A DNA stretch of 64,000 nt from Adiantum capillus-veneris (Eukaryota; Streptophyta; Polypodiopsida; Polypodiales; Pteridaceae), in the NCBI GenBank assembly GCA_014529385.2, contig CM043942.1:5296501-5360500 (forward strand). The letters run 5' to 3'. Under the pieces are notes generated by a model. That model had not been told where the DNA came from. It saw only the letters and a list, made by a program, of their open reading frames with translations, and made no database searches. Below, in pieces: positions 22,183 through 32,479 of this stretch (positions are counted from its first letter, which is position 1; each line of letters starts with the position of its first letter). The translations under genes were made by a program, and so were the position numbers.

Positions 22183-22559
22183 TGTTATAGGGGTTATCTA
22201 AAACCATTGCAATTACATTCTTCACCCACAACATCCATGAAACATGAAGATAACCTCCATAACAATGCTCAAAACGATTTCAGACTCATTCAGAATGTAA
22301 ACAGAATTACAGGTAACACACAGGAAACATTCAGGTCATTAACCAACATCCTGCTTCATCTTCATCATCATTCCTGTGTTACAGAACAACATTTCGCCCC
22401 AACAAGGCGTCCAAAAATGAGAGTAGTTACAAGCCAAAAGTCGCATCCATTAAAACATGCCTTTTAAAGTTTCAGACATCAATCAGAACTCTGATTAGTC
22501 CATCAGTTCCCTGAATGCATCCTGATCACTACCTGACAGTTTATTGATTGCCCATTACA
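22183..22559 (-). repeat. 377-bp LTR-like repeat, copy c (5' side of element E)
   Basis: Same length and ends as copies a and b. Homology with them stops sharply: to the left after AAGTGTTATAG..., where copies a/b have CCGCC and this one CGCG, and to the right after CATTACATAAA. It separates ORF-X of D from the gag-pol block of E. Confidence 0.75.
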
Positions 22560-22581
22560 TAAATATCTTTCTTTACTAACT

Positions 22582-25500
22582 TAACTAGGTAACTTGTGGT
22601 CAAGGTCCCCCCTTTTACACCAAGTGAAGAATCCAGTGTAGAAAGCTTCCTCAAATGCCAACATATTGCTTGATGGTAAAAACATACATCTCGCATAGAA
22701 GCCGTAAAGGACTTCTTCCGAAGGTTTCCCACTCAGATCATAGCACAAGCCTTTGTTACCTTCTAAAAATGACATCCATGGGGCTTCTGCTTGCTCAAGC
22801 TCATTAAAAACTTGGATGCATGTGAGCCACATTCTGCAGATTTTAAATAGCACTGTGCGGGAGAGATCCCGTGAAGTCTTGAAGAAAGACATGGCGCCTG
22901 TTAGGGTTTTCACCATGTATTCCTCTGTTGCTTGTCCTCTCTCTGGAGCTGGCAGTCTGGGGTAGTTCAGCCAGGTTGGCCGCTTCTTTGTCAGTGCCTC
23001 ATGCTCTTGCCATGTCCTTACTCTGGGTACATGACAAAATGTGGGATATCTTTGCAGGGCTACAGGTGCTCTTGTGAACAGAATTAGATATCTCAAATTC
23101 TTATTCAACCAGCTTAACCTCCACTTTGGGTGGTCTTCATTTGCGCCATCTTCTTACATGTCTTTGTAGAGCCTCTCTTTTACCTGTAGTAGTTCCACTT
23201 TGATGAGAGGGTATGGTAGGGATTGTTGATGCCATTGCGCATTGATCTGATTGGGAGTGAGTTGAGTGACGTTGACAGAGTGTAGAACTCTCAACTCCCA
23301 ATCCATTGTGGCTTTCCACTGCTCATCCACCTCTTGGGTGATCTTCTCTTTCAATACGTCCTCCTCAGCTTTTGATAGCTGGACCCTAGGCATTGTGTCT
23401 CCATCTGTGATGTTAATCTGAAAATCCTCTTCACCACTCGGCTCTGCTGTGGACTGTGTCTCAAACTCAGCAAATGAGACCGAGGGTATGTCTATTTGTG
23501 GCGGCTCTGAAGTGCCTACCTCATCCTGTATTTTTGGCTTTCCATCTCTGAGAAGCTAGTTGACTCTCTTGAGCTCAGCTATTTCCTTGAGGAGCTTTTC
23601 TTCTCTTTGGACCCGCATCAAAGCCAGGTCCTTGCGCTATGATTGCTCCAGCTTTAACTCTAACTCAAGGTCCTTGTTCTTCTTTTCTAGTGCCCTTGTA
23701 CACTTCATCAGTCCCTTTGATCGAGGCCACGGCTGGATTTTCTCTTATTTACCGTAGGAAGATTGCATGATCATTGATTCGTTGTTCAGAGTACTGTAAA
23801 GAGACATTTGCAACATCCCATTGCACTTGAATTTTTTGAGCTGACAGGGATGTCATAAGAAGTTCATTTGTAACTTCTGTCAGCTGCTCGTCTTTTGCTT
23901 TGCAAGCATCGAATAACTTGGTGAGCAGATCACCTAACTCCTCCATTTCTTTTTGTTGTCTATCTCTAGCTAGCTGATGAACGGAGTCTCTCTGCTTCTA
24001 CTTTTGCTTTCATCTCATGCACTTGCCTCTAAAGATCGGTGATGACAGTAATCATTTCTTCTAACTCTCCTTGGAGAGCGTCACTGACCATCTCGAGCTC
24101 TTTAGCTTTTGTATTGCGACTAAGTGCTGATGAACGGAGTCTCTCCGTCATATCTTGCATCTGCCTTGCATATTCATTTACTTGCAATATTACCTCGTCG
24201 TTTGACTGCGAATCCTCCTGTTTTGCCAGCTGAGTAGATGTGCCTACAGCCTCATGTGTGTCTTTTTGTTGCGTCGTAGCTGTTGGTTCTTCTTGCGTGG
24301 AGGTAGAGGGTTGGTCTTTTTCTTTGTCATCCTGAGGCCTTGTTGCCTCGGCAGTTTCTTGCTGAGTGGAAATAGAGGGTGATGGCCTAGACTGTGTAGT
24401 CTCTTCAGGTGCAGGGCTCACTTCCTTCTCTGGCTCCAGTTCTTTCTGTTGTTGATACTCTTGTGTAGCAGTGGTCTCTTGTGCACATTCACTTGCCTTT
24501 TGCTCTTCAGGCTTTTGAGTAGCTTTGGTGACTTTCACTTGTTCCGGCTCTACTTCTTTCTCTTTTTGTTTCTGGTGTTGGTCAGCCTCTTGTGTAGATT
24601 CTATCTCTTTCTCAGGATTCGCTTCTTTATTGGTGTCTTTGCCCGCAGGTGATGGTGATGGGCTTGACATTGGATGGTCCTGTTGTTCTATAGGCGGTGA
24701 GGTGGGTCTGGGAGACTCGTAACCTTGTTCTTGTGCTTCTTCTCTAGCCGTCTCCTTGGCTTGTCTCTATTCCTCCGCCTCTTTGGCTTTCCTAGCCGCT
24801 TCTTCTGCATCCTTCAGCTTGAGGACTTCAGCTTTTCGGTACATTTTCTCAAAACTCTTTGTCGGATCTTCAGCCACTTTTCTTGTGTGATGCTTCGTTC
24901 TTGGGTCTTTAAGTCCGCTTGGCGCCCATTTCTCAGGGTCCTTACCTTGTGCTTGTCGGCTGCACTGGTAGGCGTGTTTTTCTCTTTCAAAGTGAGCTTG
25001 TTTTTGTGCGGGCTCTTCTTGGTGGGGGCCACAACTTTTCTCTTCATTTCTTCTCTACGAGCTCTCCTTTCCTCGTTATCAGAGCTCTCATTGCTGTGCC
25101 TTTCCGGCGAGCTGTCAGCAGATTCTTCATCGGATTTATAAGATCTCTTTCCTGACCTTGTAAATCTTGGAGAGGGTTGTGCTACCAATATCCATTATTT
25201 TGATCAGGAGCAGGTGGTAAATTGTTAGCCATGCCAATGGCATGGTATGCTTTCCTCATCAAGACTTCTCGCGCACCAAAGTAAGTGATTTTGCCTTCTT
25301 TCTTGGTGCCCTTCAAGGTGGTCAGGACATACTACGCATGGTCCATTGGTTGCCTGGTTGTTGACTTTAGAACTTGGGTAAATGTGGTGGCAACCGCGTG
25401 ATTTCGCGTGGTGTACCGTGGTGGCCTTTTTGCCAAGAAGTGGAAGTGCTGATGGTACAATCTGGCTGGCTCTTCCACCTGTTTGTGAATCAAACCTACG

Positions 25501-26011
25501 AAGGTATCAGCGGCTGTCTCTTGGTAAAGGTTCCTGCTGTTTTTCTTTCTCTTGCTCTCATGGTCATTCCTTCTGTAGGCAGTCTGAGTGCCTCTGCCAC
25601 TATATCTTTAGTGATGACCACTTTGACCTTGTTTCCCTGAGTGTCAAATATCTGTGTGGTTCCATCTTCTTTAATTGTGGATAGAAGCTCGTAAGCTTTA
25701 TGAAAATCCACTCCGCAAGGCTCCTGTTCGCAGAAGTCTCTGAGTCCAAGCCTGCGGTTGGCTTCTTTGGTCTCTGGCTTGGTGGCAACATTAGATACTT
25801 CTTTGGGTAGGACTTGCAACTCCACCTGATGCCCCTATTCACTCTTGAATCTGCCGGTGAAGACTGTAGTGTGATGCTCTTCTAGCTGTTCTCTGGAGAG
25901 GTATGCTGCCTTGGCTGTTTTGATTGAATTTGGGTCTAATTGATATGCGGGCAGTTCCTGCAACTTCTCCTTTTGGTTGAGCTTCTTCTTGGCCCTCTCT
26001 ATTGCTTGCAT
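22582..26011 (-). pseudogene. ORF-X: large accessory ORF of element D (broken)
   Basis: Minus-strand coding potential runs from an ATG at 26011 to about 22582, roughly 1,140 codons, with stops and shifts across all three frames. The N-terminal part includes 'MQAIERAKKKLNQKEKLQEL', then a domain with 'VDFHKAYELLSTIKEDG', 'VVITKDIVAEALRLPTEG' and 'GKITYFGAREVLMRKAY'. The middle is Ser/Lys-rich, followed by a long Gln/Glu/Lys/Thr low-complexity and coiled-coil region (24029-24670). The C-terminal part (22582-23108) contains 'RTWQEHEALTKKRPTWLNYPRL' type sequence and 'SFLEGNKGLCYDLSG'. The function is unknown. Its first domain resembles, by eye, the post-integrase extension of element E Pol. It lies downstream of pol in D, unlike the ORF1 of Ogre elements, which is upstream of gag. 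Confidence 0.5.
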
Positions 26012-26159
26012 GGCTCCTGTTCAGTGAATAGAGTGCAAAGTTAGCAAATTTGTCGGAATTTTCTCTAGAATGTCCTTTAGTCTGAAATGCTGACAATGAC
26101 GGTCCAATTTGCTTCAAATCAATTTTTGAACAAGCATAGATGCATGAAAACATACAAAG

Positions 26160-27250
26160 AACAAAATTGTGAAGTCAAAACAAATTTTTACAACCAAAGT
26201 AAATAATCGCTATTATTTACAGCTGAGCAAATTTTTCAACTTTTTGCAAACTTGGCTTCATGGACTTGAAGTATATACCAAATACATGCTCTGAGTAAAA
26301 TATGGGCTCATTTGGATGCATAGGGTGAAAATGGTACCAGATTTTGGCTTTAGGTTTCTAAAACAATAGATACAAAGAAAATTTGAGATTTTGAGCTCCA
26401 AATTGGTTCAAACTTGGCTAGTGGGCTTAACACATCATGTACTTTGGATGTATGATAGCAAAATATCCAAACTTCCCAATTTTGGCTAGAAAGTAAATAA
26501 TCGCGATTATTAACTTTTCTTCCAAAATTAACATTTTTCTCTACAAACTGGTTCTAGGCATTGTATAGACCCTGTATATGAGATATAAGGTGATTTGGAT
26601 CAAGAAATGTGGTCCATAACCAAGAAATTGGCTTGCAAAGACTTCTTTGCATTTTTTTGACAATTTTCCAAGTAATGGGTGGTCATTTTGGGTCATACTT
26701 GATTTTTGGCATGCATTAGGTATGACATGATAGGTAAGGAGATGTGACAATTTCCAAGAAAAAATGATGCAAAAGTAAATAATCACGATTATTTACAACA
26801 GTGACAAATTCTTCGCAAAACTTACAAATTTTGACCTAGACATATTCTATACACCTAAAACAAGTCCTGAATTGAATTTGGTCAAGCCGGCATCACTTTA
26901 TGCTTTGTCGACTCTGAAATCACCGTTTTCTGTGACTAAATTGCCTGTTGGGTTGGTCGGTCAACTTTGAGGCTTTGGACTTGTCCACAACATAGTCGTG
27001 AAGTAACCTGTCCAATTCTGGCTCATTTGGAGTCAGTTTGACCCCGTATGTCGAATTTGATGCTTTGTAACCTTCGAGCCATTTTTTGCTTTTCGAGGGC
27101 TTTGCTTGATGGATTTCACCAAACCAATCATATACATTGTATGTGGACCTCATAAGCAAGCCATCTGTGGAGTCAGATCGAAATTCTAACATTTGCCAAA
27201 AACCTAGCTTTTCTCCTAGGGACCCCCTCGACCCCTGCCGAATGGTCAAC
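26160..27250 (-). repeat. Palindrome-bearing noncoding tract of element D (inner copy)
   Basis: AT-rich sequence without genes in which a 22-nt near-perfect palindrome (GTAAATAATCG plus its reverse complement) occurs at 26199-26220, 26493-26514 and 26775-26796, spaced 294 and 282 bp. The sequence between is a very degenerate tandem repeat (phrases such as ATTTTTTTGA, TTTGGATC, CAAGAAATG). The same motif fills D's leader at 53682-54517. Here it lies directly upstream of ORF-X. Confidence 0.7.
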
Positions 27251-27793
27251 TGATGATATAGAAAGATTCTATTATGTTAGGGCATGCTATGGTTCAAATC
27301 CCATCTGATTTGATCGAGCTGGCAGGCCACTATGGTCAATTTGTCGTAGGTCTTCGTGCACTGCTCGGTTTCTAGGGTTTTTTCTAGGGCTTTAGACTAG
27401 CTACCAGCCGTACAATGGATCATTGACGAGTAAAGAACTTACCCCTCATGTCTCCTGTGAGACGGCGCTAAGAATGGTCAACTATGGGCTCCAAAAAGGT
27501 CGCATGAAAGAGGTCGAAATCCCTCTTTGCAAGGCTGCAAGTGGAAATGAGGTGGTTTTAGACTACCTTGGATATCTATATTCGGACTTCCCCAGCCAAT
27601 TTTCCCAAGATTTCCCCGTTAGTCCTAGCCGTAAAATCTATGTTAGACTCAAAAATTTCCCTGATCGGATTCATGTAGCTCATTCTGCAAGAATTTTGCA
27701 AAAGTAGGCTTGGCCACCTAATTTAGGCTTCCCGCTTCCATCTTCTGATTTCATTGAAAGTTTTTGTGCTTGTCCATTTTTTCTTTCTGATCA
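27251..27793. other. Noncoding stretch of D between its post-integrase tail and the palindrome tract
   Basis: No domain is visible on either strand. A 94-codon plus-strand open frame (27423-27707) is opposite to the orientation of D and has no recognisable motif. No LTR copy lies here, which argues that D and ORF-X are one unit rather than two neighbouring elements with complete ends. Confidence 0.4.
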
Positions 27794-28477
27794 TCATCGT
27801 GTCTTCTGTTTTTCCATCTGAGCTTCCCTGCTATTTATTATTAATCCGGGACGACTTTGTGCATGGGTTGAACAGTTGTGTCTATGCATAGCCGTGGTTG
27901 GCTCTACCATGCTATTGAGATCAATGCAATTGAAACCAATATGCTGTGCAAGAGCCGGGTCTTGAGTAATTAACTCAAGGGTTTCTGATGTCGAGGTTTG
28001 CTGCTGATGTCTTCCAAAGAGAAAATATTGTAGCTTGTGTGCTCTTTCTTTGATTGTACGATCAAGATGCTTCAGCACACTGATTGCTTGAGATGTTGGT
28101 GGCGCTTTTGTTTGTTGTCGAGCTTTTTCTCGCCATTGGTAGCTTGGTTTGCTTGGTGTTGTATGGTTTGGTGGAGTCTTTTGAGACTTAACTCGCCATT
28201 GCTTGATTGGTTTTATGGTTTGTGAAGAAGATTAGTGCTCCTTTTTCTTACAAACCATTTCCATGTTAGGTTCCTTGCTCGGAGATGCTCGTTTCTGTGT
28301 TTTAACCCTTGAAACCTTCTTTTGTTTTATCGATGAAGTTTTAGGCACCCTGATCTGAATTGGTTTATCCTTAAGCTGTGCTTTTGGTACCCAAATTTGC
28401 CTGACTCCTTGCATGCTACTTGTAGCATTTGATTGTCGAGGGGATGGAGAAGATTGATTACTTCATGGTTTGGTCTG
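27794..28477 (-). pseudogene. Basic C-terminal tail of D after the second protease
   Basis: Minus-strand segments are Lys/Gln/Ser-rich and include 'QIWVPKAQLKDKP' and 'IRVPKTSSIKQKKVSRVKTQ', then 'RTIKERAHKLQYFLFG'. Stops near 28450 and 28232 break the frame. The 'IWVPK' motif recurs in element G (about 5325), suggesting a shared 3' protein of this Ty3 lineage. A nucleic-acid-binding role is only inferred from charge. Confidence 0.4.
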
Positions 28478-29064
28478 CTAATTGCTTCTTTTCCATTCCT
28501 CCTTGCTTGGTGCAATTGGAACAATGAGTTTCCCTCCTTTAGGTGATAGCTTTAGCTGATTTGTATCCCAATCTGGTACTACTTTGTATGTTCGTATCCA
28601 GGGAATTCCAAGAATCATCGTCTCATTCATTTGGTCATTTCGTAAGCATACAAACTGATGAGGACATGAACTATCACGTTCAAGTTGACTACTCCCAATG
28701 TTGGGGTTGGGTTCTTGTTGCATCCTTTGATTGTCGCTATTCTTGTTGTCAATGCTTGACTTGTTGCCTTCTTGTATGTGGAATAACTGACTGCATTTAC
28801 TCTAGCTCCTGTGTCGACCAAAGCATTGGTGCTATGATTGTTGAGCTGTACTTTGATGTGAAGGTCCATTCCATCTAACCAGTCATCATTTGTTGAAACT
28901 GCGTCTTTATGTAATTCCCATTGTCGATCATCTATTTCCAGAGTGTTGATGGGAATTGGTATCTGTTGATTCTTGAGAGCAGCTTTCCGCTTGAGTTCCC
29001 AAAGCGGAGCTTCCTCTCGGGCTTCATCAATAACGTGATGTCGTTTTCCTTTGCTTGGCTGCAT
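28478..29064 (-). pseudogene. Second retropepsin-like domain of D, downstream of integrase
   Basis: Immediately after the integrase C terminus the minus strand encodes 'VQLNNHSTNALVDTGARVNAVS' (DTGA about 28810) and, some 69 codons later, 'ETMILGIPWIRTY' (about 28610) with 'VPDWDTNQLKL'. This pairing of DTGA with an ILGxPW hydrophobic-Gly motif at the normal spacing is the retropepsin signature. A frameshift near 28640-28700 separates the two halves. D has its usual protease upstream of RT (43605-44222), so this is an additional copy. It may have been gained by duplication or from another element. A role in processing the 3' protein would be speculation. Confidence 0.65.
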
Positions 29065-30101
29065 GCATTCTTTCTAGCAATTCATTGGTTAGTGGCAAGT
29101 TGTATTTCTTTAAACGACATCCACTAATCCAATTAGCCATTGGTTCACCATCTATGGTGGACAACTTTACTGCTCCACTTGGAGATACATCTTCAATGAT
29201 AAACGATTTGTTTCCCTTTTTCTTAAACTTGTGAATGTATTGCTTAAGGGAATATACTAAAACTAAGTCCCCTTTTCTTGAAGATTTTTGTGATTAAGTG
29301 GGAATCAAAAAACCGTTTTTGTTTCCGCTTTTGTACATAGATGTGAGATACAGTAGTTAGCCTTTGCTCATCTAGCTTTTCCAAATCTTCAAGTCTTCTG
29401 ACAATTCATGTCCAGTCCACTCAAGATTCTGTGCTACCCTTAATGTCGGCAATAGAAATTCTATTGGAATTATGGCATCAAGACCATAAACAAAGTTAAA
29501 GGGTGTAGCATTTAAAGCTGTTTTGTATGAAACTCGATAAGCCCATAGAGCAGCATGGAAATTCATTTCCCAATCTGTCCTTCCTGAACTAACCACTTTA
29601 GTCAGCACTGAGCTAAGAATTTTATTCGTATGCTCAGCTTGTCCGTTTGCTTGTGGGTGATAGGGAGCTGATTTGTTATGGATGACCATAAACTCATTAA
29701 GCAAATACTCGATTACCTCATTGAGGAAATGAGTTCCCCAATCACTGACAATCTCTATTGGCAGTCCATATCTCGTGAATACATACTCATATAAGAATGC
29801 AACAGTGGTTCTGGCATCATTCTTTTGAGTTGCTTTAGCCTCGGCCCACTTGGTCAAATAGTCCGTAGCTACAATGATATACTGAGCTTGGGTTCTATAC
29901 GCAGGTGGCTGTATTGGTCCAACAAAATCTATACCCCATTTTGTGAAAGCTCTAGCCCACATCATTGGTCTTAAGGACATGCTATCTACTCGTGTTGGCA
30001 TTTTTGCTCATTGACAAGCATCACACCTTCGAACATATTCTTTAGCATCTGCAAAAAATGTTGGCCACCTTATGCTTGCCATCAAGATTGCTCTTGCGGT
30101 G
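29065..30101 (-). pseudogene. D integrase: catalytic core and C-terminal domain
   Basis: The core reads 'KWGIDFVGPIQPP' (first Asp), 'VATDYLTKWAEA', 'EIVSDWGTHFLNEVI' (second Asp; DQG changed to DWG), and 'HPQANGQAEHTNK' (Glu). The C-terminal part 'SGAVKLSTIDGEPMANWISGCRLKKY' is typical of plant Ty3 integrases. The second zinc module ('YVRRCDACQ') precedes it and is cut by Copia A at 30106/40653. A stop follows that module near 30010 and others lie around 29300-29360. The enzyme inserted D cDNA into chromosomes; this copy is dead. Confidence 0.85.
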
Positions 30102-30106
30102 GTCTC
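30102..30106 (+). repeat. Target-site duplication of Copia A (left)
   Basis: GTCTC here and at 40648-40652 directly flanks the two LTRs of Copia A. It was created in the integrase zinc-module coding sequence of D. Confidence 0.9.
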
Positions 30107-30261
30107 TATTGGGATTCAGGCCATGGGATTCAGGCGAACTGGCCGGACATCCCACTTACTAACAACCCATCTACTAACTTAACCATGTATTCACTTATTC
30201 TTTAATACAATAGAATAAGGAGCTGCAAAACAGGATAACGTTGTTGTGCGTTCCACCAAAA

Positions 30262-30358
<97 letters not shown>

Positions 30359-30398
30359 CTCACACTTGCACTCGCACACGCTTCCCACGGCACCTTCA
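30107..30398 (+). repeat. 5' LTR of Copia A
   Basis: 292 bp, starting TATTGGGATTCAGG (TG changed to TA) and ending CACCTTCA. It is longer than the 3' LTR (201 bp) because of a 14-bp duplication of GGGATTCAGGC-type sequence near its start and an expanded CT tract (30267-30353, 87 nt, versus 13 nt at 40592-40604). Confidence 0.92.
30267..30353. repeat. (CT)n microsatellite in the 5' LTR of Copia A
   Basis: Uninterrupted run of 87 nt. Because both LTRs were identical at insertion, comparison with the 13-nt run in the 3' LTR shows expansion or contraction after integration. Confidence 0.95.
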
Positions 30399-30400
30399 AC

Positions 30401-30412
30401 TGGTATGAGAGC
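30401..30412 (+). promoter_or_regulatory. Primer-binding site of Copia A
   Basis: TGGTATGAGAGC, two bases after the LTR, differs by one base from TGGTATCAGAGC, the complement of the plant initiator tRNA-Met 3' end. Confidence 0.85.
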
Positions 30413-31192
30413 CGGGTTTCTGCTTGCCGTTTTCGCATCCGCGCACGCGTGCACTTTCAAAGTGCAAACAGGTTTTCGATTTTGGCATCGGCAAATTCAG
30501 CGTCCCGAGAGCGTTTCCATAAGGTTCCCTGGAGTTTTACCCCCCTTTTGAAGCTGTTTGTGTAGTCGAAAGCTTCATTCGAGCTACGCTTCAGCAGTTG
30601 TATTTTTCAACTCCACTTTTGCTACAGCTACAGGTACAGGTACAAGACACAGGTGCAGGTTGTTTAGAGACTATTTTGGGATGGTATATAGCCGTTTTAT
30701 GGCTATTATGTGCTATTGACACGGTGTTTATGGGCTGATTATGAGCACTTTTGCGGCATCGACATTGTCTTGGTTTTTCAGGCATCCATCTCCTCACAGG
30801 TTTTTGCACACATATAGGACATCCAGGTTTCTTATAGGTTGCAGTGTTAGCATCAACACAGATTTCAGTGGAAATATTTGATGCGCATATGCATTGTTTT
30901 GGCACTTTTGATAGTGCTTGAGCTCTTTTGAGAGCGGTTTTACTCCCCGCAGGGATTTGTTTACTGCTTGCACATTTTGTTTGGTGCCTGTTTGAGCGCG
31001 TATACTGCACCTTGCAGTATTGTTAACAGTGGATGTACGTTGAGTTGCAAAAACTGCCATATGTACCTTTTGTGGAGCCGATTTGGCTTGTTTCTGGCAG
31101 TCCCGACCATTTCTAAGACTCAGTTCGGAGGCCCTTTTTGAGACTGGGCTCGTTTCTTGTCTGCATAACCTTTTGTGAGGGTCGATAGCGTT

Positions 31193-31247
31193 AGGTTTTC
31201 TTGAGCTGGGGGATTCTCGAATGTTGAGATCCTTTTGGTGATACAGG
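31193..31247 (+). promoter_or_regulatory. Conserved leader block of Copia A with hairpin
   Basis: 55 nt match the leader of Copia C (45768-45822) with two mismatches, although most of the surrounding leaders differ. At 31211-31232 it can form a hairpin: GGAT-T-CTC pairs with GAG-ATCC around the loop GAATGTT, with one bulged T. A packaging, dimerisation or translation-control signal is possible. Confidence 0.5.
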
Positions 31248-31529
31248 TTGCTAGAGTACCCCTTTTTTATGGCCTCTCCATAGGACATGTATAGAGAGGG
31301 CTAGGTGCATTTGACGCTGTGTTGGCAGTCTTGGGTCAGCTTTTGACTTTTTATGCACAGTTAGTGGTTAATGCACTTGTCTTATGCTTTGAGAGCATTA
31401 CTTTTGATGCGTTACTGATCTCTTATGACAATTTTGGATTGAGATTCTGTCAGTTTTTTTGGGGAAACTCTGTCGAATTTCTTCCAGAATTACCAGTGTT
31501 TATCGCCATATTATCTTTAGCTTGCAGCC

Positions 31530-32283
31530 ATGTCATCTAGTGGTGAAAAGGATATTTACAATATCCGAAAATTTGATGGGACGAATTTTCCTATCGATAA
31601 AGAGAAGATTCAAGATGTTCTTATACAAAAAGGCCAACTGGATCCTATCATGGAGAGCCTAGAGGGCGAGTATACAGATGTTAAGTGGAAGAAACTTGAT
31701 GCTAAGGCCAAATCTACCCTCCGTTTGCATTTGGCTGAATCTGTGCACTTTACTATAGTTGGAGAAAGGACTGCTAGAGATGTATGGGATAAGTTGTGTT
31801 CCAGTTATGAGAACAAAAGTGCCACTAATAAGGTTTCTTGATGAAGAAGGTTTTTGACCTTCGTATGAAGGAAGAGGGCACTATTTTTACTCACATTAAT
31901 GAGTTCAATATCATTTTCACTCAGTTGACCACTCAAGGTTTGGTCTTCAATGAGGAAATCAAATCTATATTCTTGCTATGCAGTTTACCCTTGTCTTGGG
32001 ATACGTTCTGTACTGCGATTAGCAACTCAGCACCTAGTACTGGTCTAGTGTACAATGACGTCCTAGGGAGTCTATTTACCAAGGATATTTGCAATAAATC
32101 TCTCAAAGGCAAGAAGGATGGTGATGCGTATGTTGCTAGTGATAGAGCATAGGGGTCGCACTCAAAGTCGTGCCAAAAGCAAGGAAAATGGGGGCTCACG
32201 CAGTAAGTCTCGGGGTTCTATGCGTAATGTCGAGTGCTATCACTGCCATAAAAAAGGGCATGTGAAGAAGGATTGCAGGAAAT
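31530..32283 (+). pseudogene. gag: Copia A Gag (frameshifted)
   Basis: It starts with ATG at 31530 ('DIYNIRKFDGTNF', the common Copia Gag opening). A one-base shift near 31830 moves the frame ('KVFDLRMKEEGTIFTHINEFN'), and a TAG lies at 32150. A CCHC knuckle 'CYHCHKKGHVKKDC' follows at about 32235-32275 and then a TGA. The closest relative in the window is Gag of Copia C. The N-terminal Copia Gag domain binds and packages element RNA. Confidence 0.85.
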
Positions 32284-32479
32284 GACAGCGAAGCAAGAAG
32301 GATAAACAATCCGGTGAAACTTCTAAGTCTGATGATTCAAACAAGGGCAAAGCAAAGTTAGAGGAGATCAAGGTGCTAGAGTCTTCAAATGCTCCTATTG
32401 TAGAGACTCTCCAGTGGTTGTTATGCCACTTACCTCTGACGTATTGGTCTTCACAACAGATATACCTGTCGAGGCTCTT

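Larger units (their letters stand above)
14035..22559 (-). mobile_element. Ty3 element E inserted in D (377-bp LTR-like ends)
   Basis: A minus-strand gag-pol block is bounded by two 377-bp direct repeats with TG...CA ends (14035-14411 and 22183-22559). It lies between ORF-X of D and D's 3' coding remnant. This is best explained as a separate element nested in D, 8.5 kb long. Weak points: no TGG-type primer site follows the right repeat on the minus strand (it reads CTTCGCGATCC), and the immediate flanks (CCAAG and TAAAT) do not form a duplication. An alternative is a gag-pol block acquired by recombination. The open pol frame suggests relatively recent activity. Confidence 0.55.

Noticed and set aside
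22581-26153. Plus-strand open frames across the ORF-X region (for example 24725-25141)
   Set aside because: They are Ser/Leu/Phe-rich antisense shadows of the Lys/Glu/Gln-rich minus-strand protein.
27423-27707. Plus-strand 94-codon open frame as a host gene
   Set aside because: No recognisable domain, wrong strand for the surrounding element, and no second exon or regulatory support.
30191-30551. Open frames with Ser-Leu or Arg-Glu runs in the Copia A LTR
   Set aside because: Again products of the CT tract, with no protein support.
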